31,992 nucleotides of DNA from a virus, in the IMG/VR virus record IMGVR_UViG_3300010354_000342, positions 1 to 31,992 of that record. One strand, 5' to 3'. The translations under genes were made by a program, and so were the position numbers. This document shows, one piece after another, positions 1-5,674 of this stretch; within the stretch, counting starts at the first letter, position 1; every line of letters begins with the position of its first letter. The notes beneath the pieces are model-generated. The model saw nothing but the letters and a program-made list of their open reading frames with translations, made no database searches and was not told the origin of the DNA.

Positions 1-2
1 AA

Positions 3-350
3 ATACTATTAGCAAAAAACAATATCAGTAAAACAATAGGTAAGATAAACTATTCTTTACACGATATAAAACAAAATAACGCACATAGGAGCGATTTAAT
101 ACAATCAATGGAACAATCTATTGAAGACCTTAACGAGAGTCTGTTAGGATTCATTTATTTAGAAAAAGAATTAAGAGCTTCAAGACAACTAACAACGTCT
201 TTATCTTTGAATAATATGAAAATGTATCAAGAACTTCAAAACAATAAAGAAAAACAAGTTGATTTTGATACTGAAAGCTACATTCAAAATTTAGAAAGTG
301 AAAACGCAGAACTCAAGAATAAGTTAGATATATTAATTAAACAGCTATGA
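3..350 (+). CDS. Coiled-coil hypothetical protein, cut by left edge
   Basis: The frame is open from base 3 and has no ATG, GTG or TTG before the ATG at 108. The upstream translation also looks like protein (hydrophilic, Asn/Lys-rich), so the gene probably begins outside the window; 108 is the only internal alternative. The product is highly charged and helical, with heptad-like leucines in the last 30 residues (QNLESENAELKNKLDIL), so a coiled coil is likely. No enzyme motif was seen. It overlaps the next gene by ATGA, so it belongs to the early operon. Function unknown. Confidence 0.6.
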   Translation: MLLAKNNISKTIGKINYSLHDIKQNNAHRSDLIQSMEQSIEDLNESLLGFIYLEKELRASRQLTTSLSLNNMKMYQELQNNKEKQVDFDTESYIQNLESENAELKNKLDILIKQL

Positions 351-574
351 AAAAAAGAATTAAGTTTATTAAAGGAATATTAATACCTTACATAGCTGAA
401 GCTTATGATACAAGCAGAGATGATGCAGAGTTTTTAATAAAAATGTATTTAAAAATAGATTCATTTGGTAAATGTGATGGTGAGCAATTGGATGAAGCTA
501 TTAACTTTATGGACCAATTACTACTTGAAAAAAATATCGATATAAATGAAACAATTAAAACAAAAGAAAAATGA
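347..574 (+). CDS. Small hypothetical protein, early operon
   Basis: A 75-residue, mostly helical, charged protein. It starts inside the stop of the preceding gene (ATGA) and ends 4 bases into the next (ATGA), so the three are translationally coupled. No motif recognised. Its place beside a PAPS-reductase-like enzyme is the only functional hint. Confidence 0.6.
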   Translation: MKKRIKFIKGILIPYIAEAYDTSRDDAEFLIKMYLKIDSFGKCDGEQLDEAINFMDQLLLEKNIDINETIKTKEK

Positions 575-1404
575 TAACAGTAAATAGTATAAGCGGTGGA
601 AAAACAAGTAGTTATTTAGCGGTAAACTATCCCGCAGACTATAACATATTTGCATTGGTTAGAACAGATGATAAAAAATGTTTATTTCCAGATGCTAAAA
701 TTCGTCAAATAGTATCTGATAAAATAGGTGTTGAATTTATTGGAACACTTGAAGAAAATGAAATAATATATACTATTTTAGATTTAGAACAAATGTTAGG
801 TAAAGAAGTAATTTGGCTATCTGAAAAAACATTTGAGCAAACAATTAAAGAAGCTGGTAATTATTTACCTAATATAATGACAAGGTATTGCACTTCAAAA
901 ATGAAAGTAGAACCTATTGCACAATGGTGCTTTGATAATACTGAATTACCTGTTGAAATGAGAATAGGTTTTAGAGCAAATGAAGTTACAAGAGCTAATA
1001 GAATGTTTGAAAGACAAGTTAACGGAGTAGAACCATTTAAATTTAAAGTAGGTAAAAAAAATAATCGTAATCAATGGAAAACTTTACCATATAGAATGGT
1101 TAAATTTCCACTAATTGAAGATAGAATATTTAAAGATACTATTGAAAAATTTTGGTTAGATAAACCTGTTAGATTTGCTTATCAAAACAATTGTGTTGGT
1201 TGCTTTCATCGTAATGAAATTATGTTAAAGCATATGAGTAATAAAGCCCCTAATCAATTTAATTGGTTTGTAGAACAAGAACAAAACACAAAAAATACTT
1301 TTAAAAATGGTATAACTTATGAAAAAATAAGAAATCATAAATTACAACGTGATTTGTTTGATAATGATTTTAATAGTTGTGATAGCGGTTTTTGTGGATT
1401 ATGA
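571..1404 (+). CDS. PAPS reductase-like adenine nucleotide alpha hydrolase
   Basis: A 277-residue protein with the N-terminal PP-loop SGGKTS (residues 8-13) of the ATP pyrophosphatase/PAPS reductase superfamily. It also has the family's R-x-C-T...K pattern (R105 to K112) and a GFRxxE segment near 133-138. Two cysteine pairs follow, CVGC (208-211) and C270/C275 at the extreme C-terminus, which could bind a metal or an Fe-S cluster. Phage members are usually annotated as PAPS reductases, but many relatives adenylate other substrates (tRNA or DNA sulfur chemistry, as in DndC), so the substrate is open. It overlaps its neighbours by ATGA on both sides. No other sulfur-assimilation gene is visible, which argues against a complete pathway here. 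Confidence 0.75.
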   Translation: MITVNSISGGKTSSYLAVNYPADYNIFALVRTDDKKCLFPDAKIRQIVSDKIGVEFIGTLEENEIIYTILDLEQMLGKEVIWLSEKTFEQTIKEAGNYLPNIMTRYCTSKMKVEPIAQWCFDNTELPVEMRIGFRANEVTRANRMFERQVNGVEPFKFKVGKKNNRNQWKTLPYRMVKFPLIEDRIFKDTIEKFWLDKPVRFAYQNNCVGCFHRNEIMLKHMSNKAPNQFNWFVEQEQNTKNTFKNGITYEKIRNHKLQRDLFDNDFNSCDSGFCGL

Positions 1405-1934
1405 AAAAAATTAAAGATAAAAAATGCAAGGTGTGTTCAATAATGTTCACACCTTTTCGTAGTACACAGGTTGTCTGCAACTATCATTGCGCACAACTAT
1501 ACGCAGATGAACTAAACAGAGAAAAAGAGCTTAAAGATTGGAAGATAAAAAAAGCTAAAATGAAAGAGGACTTAATGAGTCTTTCAGATTGGTTGAAGAT
1601 AGCACAAACACACTTTAATACTTACATTCGACAAAGAGACAAGGACCAATTATGTATAAGTTGTCAAAAGCCACCATTGAAAAAGAACGCAGGACATTTC
1701 TATAATGCCAATAATCATTGGTCAGTAAGATTTGACGAACGTAATGTACACCTCCAGTGTGAACACTGCAACACGTATTTAAGTGGAAATCTCATTTATT
1801 ATCGTGAAAATCTAATAAAAAAAATAGGTCTTGAAGAATTTGAAAAACTATCCGTAAAAGCCAAAGAAACAAGGAAGTACAGCAAAGAAGAGTTAAAAGA
1901 AATTATAGAAGTTTATAGAAATAAATTAAAATAA
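1401..1934 (+). CDS. ninG: NinG/Rap-like recombination protein
   Basis: The 177-residue product matches the lambda NinG (Rap) layout: an N-terminal treble-clef-like cysteine set (C9, C12, C26, C30), a charged helix, then WL..AQ..FN.YIR.RD, CISC (85-88), GHF, and QCEHCNTYLSGN with C120/C123. In lambda this protein binds branched DNA and promotes recombination. The start at 1401 overlaps the previous stop by ATGA; an in-frame ATG at 1392 would add MWI and is less likely. It fits with the ERF-type annealing protein at 2791. It is the last gene before a new promoter at 1968. Confidence 0.85.
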   Translation: MKKIKDKKCKVCSIMFTPFRSTQVVCNYHCAQLYADELNREKELKDWKIKKAKMKEDLMSLSDWLKIAQTHFNTYIRQRDKDQLCISCQKPPLKKNAGHFYNANNHWSVRFDERNVHLQCEHCNTYLSGNLIYYRENLIKKIGLEEFEKLSVKAKETRKYSKEELKEIIEVYRNKLK

Positions 1935-1967
1935 TTTTTAAAAAGTTTTTTATTCAAATATTATTAT

Positions 1968-1975
1968 TATATTTG
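1968..1975 (+). promoter_or_regulatory. Bacteroidota-type -7 promoter box TATATTTG
   Basis: TATATTTG matches the Bacteroidota consensus TAnnTTTG. It lies in the only sizeable gap of the left early region and would start transcription near 1982, giving a leader of about 60 bases before the ATG at 2042. No good TTTG -33 box is visible, so the call rests on the -7 box and position. Confidence 0.55.
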
Positions 1976-2041
1976 TCCTATAGTTCTTTGAAATACTGGT
2001 AACGAGTAGCGCCTTTGGGCAAATCAAATCAAAAATATATT

Positions 2042-2323
2042 ATGGAAGAAAAACTAATTGAAGTACAAGAATACTTTAAGACCAAGATAATTAATGGTGA
2101 TTATACCATTACAATGAAGTCGGAAACAAGTAAAACAAGCCCTTTACCTTCAAAGTATTGTTGGATCACTGTAACGGTTAATGACAGACCGTTTACGTTT
2201 AGTATGGGTTCTAAAAATAGCGTAGTACAGGATGGAGAGTTGTTTGAGAACTACATTAATATTGGGGAATTAACAGAAGAAGAACAAGCTAAAATTTGGA
2301 GCCGTGAAAATGAAATCAGATAA
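2042..2323 (+). CDS. Small hypothetical protein, first gene after promoter
   Basis: A 93-residue protein. The frame extends to a TTG at 2015, but the ATG at 2042 sits after an A-rich leader and is the better start. The middle reads like a small beta domain (CWITVTVNDRPFTFSMG) followed by an acidic helix (LTEEEQAKIW). No family recognised. It overlaps the next gene by 14 bases. Confidence 0.6.
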   Translation: MEEKLIEVQEYFKTKIINGDYTITMKSETSKTSPLPSKYCWITVTVNDRPFTFSMGSKNSVVQDGELFENYINIGELTEEEQAKIWSRENEIR

Positions 2324-2498
2324 GAAAAATATTAGCGTATCAGTTAGAATAACGATTGATGCTAACGAGCAGTTACAAAGATTCAGACGAATCTACGACT
2401 ACAAGCACAACGAGTGCGAAATAAAGCCTTTCTACATTAACAAAGCATTGGAAATGTTAGAAGGTTTAAGTGATGAACAAATATTAGAAATGTTATGA
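2310..2498 (+). CDS. Small protein, possible ribbon-helix-helix DNA binder
   Basis: A 62-residue protein from the ATG at 2310; a GTG at 2304 would add two residues. The segment ISVSVRITIDANEQLQRFRR resembles the strand-then-helix start of ribbon-helix-helix regulators, and a helix follows (INKALEMLEGLSDEQILEML). The resemblance is weak and a non-DNA-binding role is possible. It overlaps both neighbours. Confidence 0.5.
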   Translation: MKSDKKNISVSVRITIDANEQLQRFRRIYDYKHNECEIKPFYINKALEMLEGLSDEQILEML

Positions 2499-2650
2499 AA
2501 CCTGAAGACATACCAACAAGAAACAATCCTGAAGAATACATAAAGTATAAGGAATATTTAATGGATAATCTTATAGACATCTTTAAAAGGAAAGAAGATA
2601 AAGCTTACGAATTAGTTGTTGAATTATTAGAAATATATAAATCAGTATAA
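2495..2650 (+). CDS. Small hypothetical protein (51 aa)
   Basis: An ATG overlaps the preceding stop (ATGA) and opens a 51-residue frame ending TAA at 2648-2650. The product is charged and helical, with no motif seen. Support is the ATGA coupling, gap-free packing and sensible composition. Confidence 0.5.
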   Translation: MKPEDIPTRNNPEEYIKYKEYLMDNLIDIFKRKEDKAYELVVELLEIYKSV

Positions 2651-2653
2651 AAT

Positions 2654-2794
2654 ATGAAAACCATCAAAGACAAGTTGATCGAGCAAATGATCGAAATGTA
2701 TAAGGAAAGAAAAGCCAAAGCAACCAACGAGATTGAACGAATCATCTATGAAGGAGTTGTTGAAAAATTAGAATTTATAAATAAAATATCATGA
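2654..2794 (+). CDS. Small helical hypothetical protein (46 aa)
   Basis: It begins 3 bases after the previous stop and its TGA overlaps the ATG of the ERF-like gene. The 46 residues are amphipathic helix (EQMIEMYKERKAKATNEIER). It starts MKTI like the next gene, which may reflect a shared translation-start context. Function unknown. Confidence 0.5.
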   Translation: MKTIKDKLIEQMIEMYKERKAKATNEIERIIYEGVVEKLEFINKIS

Positions 2795-3291
2795 AAACCA
2801 TCTACGCAAAACTACTAAATGCCAAAAAGAATTTTAGTAAGGTAAAAAAGACAATGAAAAACGGACACTTCAAAAACACATACGCTGACATCAATGCGTT
2901 GTTAGAAGTTGTTGAGCCAGTGTTATTAGATAACGGCTTATTATTATTACAGCCTATCATTAACAACAAAGTTATCACTCAAATAATTGATGTTGAAACA
3001 GGGGATAAAATAGAATCTATTATTGAGTTAGACGGTAACCTAAACCCACAGCAGAGGGGGTCTCAAATAACGTACTATCGTAGGTATAGTTTACAAAGCG
3101 CTTTAAGTTTGGAAGTAATTGATGACGATGGTAATAGCGCAAGTGTACAACAAAAGCCTTTGATGAGTGAAAAGCAGTACGAATCATTTATTGAAAGGTT
3201 ACAAAATGACAAGTCAATTATTGACAAAGCGAGAAACCAATTCACATTTACAGCACAACAGGAAATTGAAATAAAAGAAATACTTAATTAA
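2791..3291 (+). CDS. ERF-family single-strand annealing protein
   Basis: A 166-residue protein with the ERF-family pattern: an N-terminal helix, then FKNTYADINALLEVVEPVLLDNGLLLLQ, the signature GSQITYYRRYSLQSAL (about 90-105; family form GS..TYarRY.L) and an acidic DDDGN at 111-115. ERF proteins anneal complementary single strands in phage recombination and genome circularisation. The start overlaps the previous stop by ATGA. The C-terminal 45 residues are helical and variable, as usual. It probably works with the SSB-like protein (6578) and the NinG-like protein. Confidence 0.85.
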   Translation: MKTIYAKLLNAKKNFSKVKKTMKNGHFKNTYADINALLEVVEPVLLDNGLLLLQPIINNKVITQIIDVETGDKIESIIELDGNLNPQQRGSQITYYRRYSLQSALSLEVIDDDGNSASVQQKPLMSEKQYESFIERLQNDKSIIDKARNQFTFTAQQEIEIKEILN

Positions 3292-3292
3292 C

Positions 3293-3526
3293 ATGGAAAA
3301 AGTTTATTGGACTATGGCAAATGGTGTTAAAATTAATGTTGATGACATGGATGAAAAGCACCTTAGAAATACATTAAAACTAATCATTAGATCAATGAGG
3401 AAAAAACAAGAACCAAAAAAACAATCTCACGCATTACGTGGAGACATTGCTCAAAGTCATTATGATATGATGATGGACAATGAATATATGAATGAAATGG
3501 ATTACAGACAACATATAGGATTATGA
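3293..3526 (+). CDS. Small conserved-type phage protein (77 aa)
   Basis: The N-terminal pattern W-T-x-A-N-G-x-x-I-x-V-x-D-M-x-x-x-H-L-x-N-T (residues 6-27) resembles a motif common in small phage proteins of unknown function. The C-terminal half is Met/Asp/Tyr-rich and probably disordered. It starts 1 base after the ERF-like gene's stop. Confidence 0.6.
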   Translation: MEKVYWTMANGVKINVDDMDEKHLRNTLKLIIRSMRKKQEPKKQSHALRGDIAQSHYDMMMDNEYMNEMDYRQHIGL

Positions 3527-3651
3527 GTAGAGTATATGAATATTATCAAGAGGGCGAGCAATTGCCCTTAGATGAACAACAGCAGTTAGAATATTTAGAA
3601 TGGTATAACAATCAAAAACAACAAGAAAATGAAAACACTATACAACATTAA
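3523..3651 (+). CDS. Small Gln/Glu/Tyr-rich protein (42 aa)
   Basis: An ATGA overlap opens a 42-residue frame rich in Gln, Glu and Tyr that overlaps the start of the next gene by 23 bases. Low complexity makes this a tentative gene. Its coupling to the preceding stop and coverage of the only gap between two real genes support it. Confidence 0.45.
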   Translation: MSRVYEYYQEGEQLPLDEQQQLEYLEWYNNQKQQENENTIQH

Positions 3652-4117
3652 CAACGACTACTTAGAGCTAATAAGCCAGGTAGAACAAGCTGAAGGGGTG
3701 TTAACTCCCGAGTTAGAACAAGCTTTAACCATTAACAAATCAGAGTTAGAGGTCAAGTCAATAGCATACGTTGAAGTTATTAAGCAGCGTGAAAGCTTAA
3801 ATGAACGAATAGACAACGAAATAAAGCGTTTACAAGCATTAAAAAAGTCAAATGATACATTGGTATCTAAACTTAAAAACAATCTTTTAAATGCAGTAAA
3901 CCTATTTGGATCTTATGACGCTGGATTTATCAAACTAAGCACACGAAAGTCTAAGCAAGTGGTAATTGAATGTGACATAAATGACTTGCACAAATCATTC
4001 AAGACAATCAAAGTAACTGAAACAGCTGATAAGGTAGCGATAAAGAAAGCTATTGAAAGCGGTGAAGAAGTTGAATGTTGTAGAATAGTAGAAAATATAA
4101 ATCTATCAATCAAATGA
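3629..4117 (+). CDS. Siphovirus Gp157-like protein
   Basis: A 162-residue protein with Gp157-family architecture: an N-terminal LYNINNDYLELISQVE segment, a long central helix (about 38-90) with EIKRLQALKKSNDTLVSKLK, then a beta-rich end where KVAIKKAIESGEEVECCRIV matches the family's dK..lK..lk.G..v pattern. Gp157 proteins occur in early modules beside annealing proteins and SSB, as here; their biochemical role is not established. Frames on the opposite strand here are shadows. Confidence 0.75.
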   Translation: MKTLYNINNDYLELISQVEQAEGVLTPELEQALTINKSELEVKSIAYVEVIKQRESLNERIDNEIKRLQALKKSNDTLVSKLKNNLLNAVNLFGSYDAGFIKLSTRKSKQVVIECDINDLHKSFKTIKVTETADKVAIKKAIESGEEVECCRIVENINLSIK

Positions 4118-4191
4118 CAGCTTGTTTTATGATTTGGATCGCCTGCAGCGTGATTATAATAGCATTAACGATTAAACATTACAAAAGATGA
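4114..4191 (+). CDS. Single-pass membrane micropeptide (25 aa)
   Basis: It is joined by ATGA overlaps to the Gp157-like gene before and the RlpA-like gene after. The product is one hydrophobic helix (FMIWIACSVIIIALTI) with a basic tail HYKR, so an inner-membrane single-pass peptide is expected, probably with its short N-terminus outside by the positive-inside rule. Such a frame could be fortuitous, but double coupling favours translation. It may act with the RlpA-like protein. Confidence 0.5.
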   Translation: MTACFMIWIACSVIIIALTIKHYKR

Positions 4192-4484
4192 AAACATTAT
4201 TTTTTTTGGCCACATTTTACGGGGGTGTTTTTCACGGTCGCACAACAGCATCGGGTGAAAAGTTTGATAAAAACAAGTTGACATGCGCCTCAAATCATTA
4301 CAAAATGGGTACAATGTTAGAAGTAACCAACGTGCTAAACGGTAAGTCGGTAGTAGTTAAAGTGAATGACACAGGAGTATTTAAAGGTAAAAAGATTGAC
4401 CTTTCTGAAGGTGCATTTAAAAAGATAGCAGACCTTAAACAAGGTGTTATTAGAGTGAAAGTTGAACAATTTAACGATTTATAA
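4188..4484 (+). CDS. RlpA-like double-psi beta-barrel protein
   Basis: A 98-residue protein almost entirely made of an RlpA-type DPBB domain: ATFYGGVFHGRTTASGE, then LEVTNVLNGKSVVVKVNDTG and KIDLSEGAFKKI. Glu24 (of SGE) and Asp61 (of VND) align with the residues needed for lytic transglycosylase activity in bacterial RlpA. The family cleaves or binds naked glycan strands. There is no lipobox; the hydrophobic start MKTLFFLATF merges into the first barrel strand, so export is uncertain. It lies in the early module, far from the lysis genes. Confidence 0.75.
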   Translation: MKTLFFLATFYGGVFHGRTTASGEKFDKNKLTCASNHYKMGTMLEVTNVLNGKSVVVKVNDTGVFKGKKIDLSEGAFKKIADLKQGVIRVKVEQFNDL

Positions 4485-4485
4485 A

Positions 4486-4659
4486 ATGGAAATCAAAGAA
4501 CAAATAGAAGCTTTAAAAGCTAAATTAACGGGTAATCTGTTTGAAGATGGTGAGGTAATGCAGCAGATTTATGAGTTAAAAAAACAACTTAATCCCGAAA
4601 TTGAAAACAATCCTGATGCAGATGATGATGAAGATGGGTGTTTATTTTGTGGTAGTTAA
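4486..4659 (+). CDS. Small acidic protein with C-terminal CxxC
   Basis: 57 residues from the ATG at 4486; an in-frame TTG at 4462 lies inside the previous gene and is unlikely. A helical first half is followed by an Asp/Glu stretch and the ending CLFCGS, whose CxxC could bind metal. It is the last ordinary operon gene before the attC-like repeats, and its stop lies 5 bases before the first right-hand core. No matching left cassette boundary was found, so it is probably resident rather than cassette-borne. Confidence 0.55.
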   Translation: MEIKEQIEALKAKLTGNLFEDGEVMQQIYELKKQLNPEIENNPDADDDEDGCLFCGS

Positions 4660-4664
4660 TTGAT

Positions 4665-4797
4665 GCTAACGGTTTCGCAGCTTGGCGAGGTGCGGGACTT
4701 TTACCCGAAAAGCCACAAACGAAGTGCAAATTTTAAATAAAAACGAATATGTCAATAGAAAAACAAAACCCCGTATCTTGCCAAACTGCTGTTATGG
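4665..4797 (+). repeat. attC-like site 1 (imperfect inverted repeat)
   Basis: Inverse core GCTAACG at 4665-4671 and core GTTATGG at 4791-4797 can pair through TAAC/GTTA. Inside, GCAGCTTGGC (4677-4686) pairs with GCCAAACTGC (4780-4789) with one C:A mismatch. The unpaired spacer is longer on the 5' arm than on the 3' arm, as in integron attC sites. The long loop holds a smaller CGGG/CCCG hairpin and the upstream ATG of the next ORF. This is the least certain of the complete-looking sites. Confidence 0.5.
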
Positions 4798-5078
4798 GCA
4801 GTTTAGTTAAGTCTTTAAATTGGATTGATAGCCCCGTAAAAAGGTCTGGAGATATTTATAAAGTAATGTCAAGGGCTGATGTTCCGATGCCTCATACTGT
4901 AGGTAATGCTTGTATCGAAATAACAGAACAAACATACCCGCACAAATATTATGAAGCTAAACTTTGGAGCTTTAATCGAGGCACTTATATGGTCGAAGGT
5001 AAGTCTGTTGATGATGTAAAAAATAATGCTTTTAAATGGTGGTCTGATTTTGTCTGTGGGTTTTTAAATTGCCCATAA
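4749..5078 (+). CDS. Cassette-borne hypothetical protein
   Basis: 109 residues from the ATG at 4749, or 94 from the ATG at 4794, which lies inside the core GTTATGGGC and would be the natural start if this is a gene cassette. The 4749 start follows an A-rich leader and cannot be excluded; its first 15 codons would be translated attC sequence. The protein has several Trp/Tyr residues and ends WWSDFVCGFLNCP, the last codons running into the next inverse core. No family recognised. The flanking 9-base cores GTTATGGGC (4791) and GCCCATAAC (5071) are exact inverse complements, as expected at the two ends of one cassette. Confidence 0.65.
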   Translation: MSIEKQNPVSCQTAVMGSLVKSLNWIDSPVKRSGDIYKVMSRADVPMPHTVGNACIEITEQTYPHKYYEAKLWSFNRGTYMVEGKSVDDVKNNAFKWWSDFVCGFLNCP

Positions 5079-5168
5079 CGTTTTGCGTGTTTATGTCAGG
5101 CGGGCATAGCACGAACTTAATTATTAACCGCAAGCTGTCCGCCCGCTTGCATAAACACGCTGTTAGGC
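5071..5168 (+). repeat. attC-like site 2 (long stem-loop)
   Basis: Inverse core region GCCCATAAC (5071-5079) and canonical core GTTAGGC (5162-5168, fits GTTRRRY). The arm 5085-5105 pairs with 5141-5160: an 11-base perfect stem GCGTGTTTATG/CATAAACACGC, then an extra T at 5096, one mismatch, and a GC-rich inner stem. The spacer is TTTT on one side and a single T on the other. Extrahelical base, asymmetric spacer and cores are hallmarks of folded attC recombination sites. It is visibly GC-richer than its surroundings. Confidence 0.75.
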
Positions 5169-5179
5169 GCAGTTAAATT

Positions 5180-5320
5180 ATGAACAAGAAAATATTAAAA
5201 CGAATTGAAGAAATCTTCTCAGAGAAGTTACAAGCTAAAACAGGTTGGGGTAGAAACGAAATAATGCAAGCATACCGTGAAGCTGTCAATGAGGCTTTAA
5301 TGGAGTTGTTGGACGCTTAA
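5180..5320 (+). CDS. Small cassette-borne protein (46 aa)
   Basis: ATG at 5180, 12 bases after the core GTTAGGC, ending TAA just before the inverse core GCGCCTAAC (5323). A 46-residue, largely helical protein with a central TGWGRNEIM turn. No family recognised. It fills the space between two exactly complementary cores (GTTAGGCGC at 5162, GCGCCTAAC at 5323), which is the arrangement of a minimal gene cassette. Confidence 0.6.
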   Translation: MNKKILKRIEEIFSEKLQAKTGWGRNEIMQAYREAVNEALMELLDA

Positions 5321-5322
5321 TT

Positions 5323-5350
5323 GCGCCTAACGGATGACAAATAAACGCAG
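5323..5350 (+). repeat. attC-like site 3, partial
   Basis: GCGCCTAAC (5323-5331) contains a perfect RYYYAAC inverse core and is the exact inverse complement of GTTAGGCGC at 5162. The remaining stretch, ending ATAAACGCA at 5341-5349, has no nearby partner or GTTRRRY core, but can pair with TGCGTTTAT at 5590-5598. It looks like the left arm of a site that was truncated or split by the next ORF. Confidence 0.5.
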
Positions 5351-5358
5351 TAAATGAT

Positions 5359-5565
5359 ATGAAAGAAGAAATTTTAAGTATAGCATCAGACCTTAGAGAA
5401 GGTAGCATGACCACCAATGAAGCAAAGGAACATTTATTGCGTTTATTTGGTGTTATAGGTTCGGTTTGCGATTGTGTAATACCAAAGCCTAAAGACCCTT
5501 ATCATGACTTAGATAGGAAGATTTGCCGTGATTGTAACGGAAACATTGAGCAAACTGACCTATAA
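5359..5565 (+). CDS. Small Cys-containing protein between attC-like arms
   Basis: A 68-residue protein with a helical N-terminus (EEILSIASDLREGSMTTNEAKEHLLRLFGV) and a C-terminal half containing CDC (38-40 region) and CRDC, which could form a small zinc site. The N-terminal pattern resembles segments in other small Bacteroidota phage proteins, but no function is known. The stop overlaps the next inverted repeat. It may be the cargo of a fourth cassette-like unit. Confidence 0.6.
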   Translation: MKEEILSIASDLREGSMTTNEAKEHLLRLFGVIGSVCDCVIPKPKDPYHDLDRKICRDCNGNIEQTDL

Positions 5566-5610
5566 CACAAAGATAAACGTCTGCGAAGTTGCGTTTATCA
5601 ACTGTTAAGA
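5561..5610 (+). repeat. attC-like site 4 (short)
   Basis: TAACA (5563-5567) pairs with TGTTA (5603-5607) and GATAAACG (5572-5579) with CGTTTATC (5592-5599), separated by unpaired spacers. The right core GTTAAGA fits GTTRRRY at six of seven positions and is followed by GCAGTT, as at the cores of sites 1 and 2. At about 50 bases it is at the short end for attC. Positions 5611-5674 hold nothing but an AT-rich leader for thyX. Confidence 0.55.
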
Positions 5611-5674
5611 GCAGTTTAGATAGATTTAAATATGCTTATTTATACAAAAAACGACTAAATAAATTAAAAACATT

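Noticed and set aside
1995-2002. ACTGGTAA repeated at 1995 and 31880, with a variant at 29701, as a leader motif
   Set aside because: Short, degenerate and in AT-rich DNA; three occurrences could be chance.
2015-2041. TTG start adding nine residues to the gene at 2042
   Set aside because: The extension overlaps the promoter leader and the ATG at 2042 has a better A-rich context.
4668-4723. Compact hairpin (TTCG/CGAA, TGGC/GCCA, CGGG/CCCG) as the whole of site 1
   Set aside because: It lacks a right-hand GTT core; pairing with 4780-4797 explains the cores and spacers better, though the compact fold may coexist.
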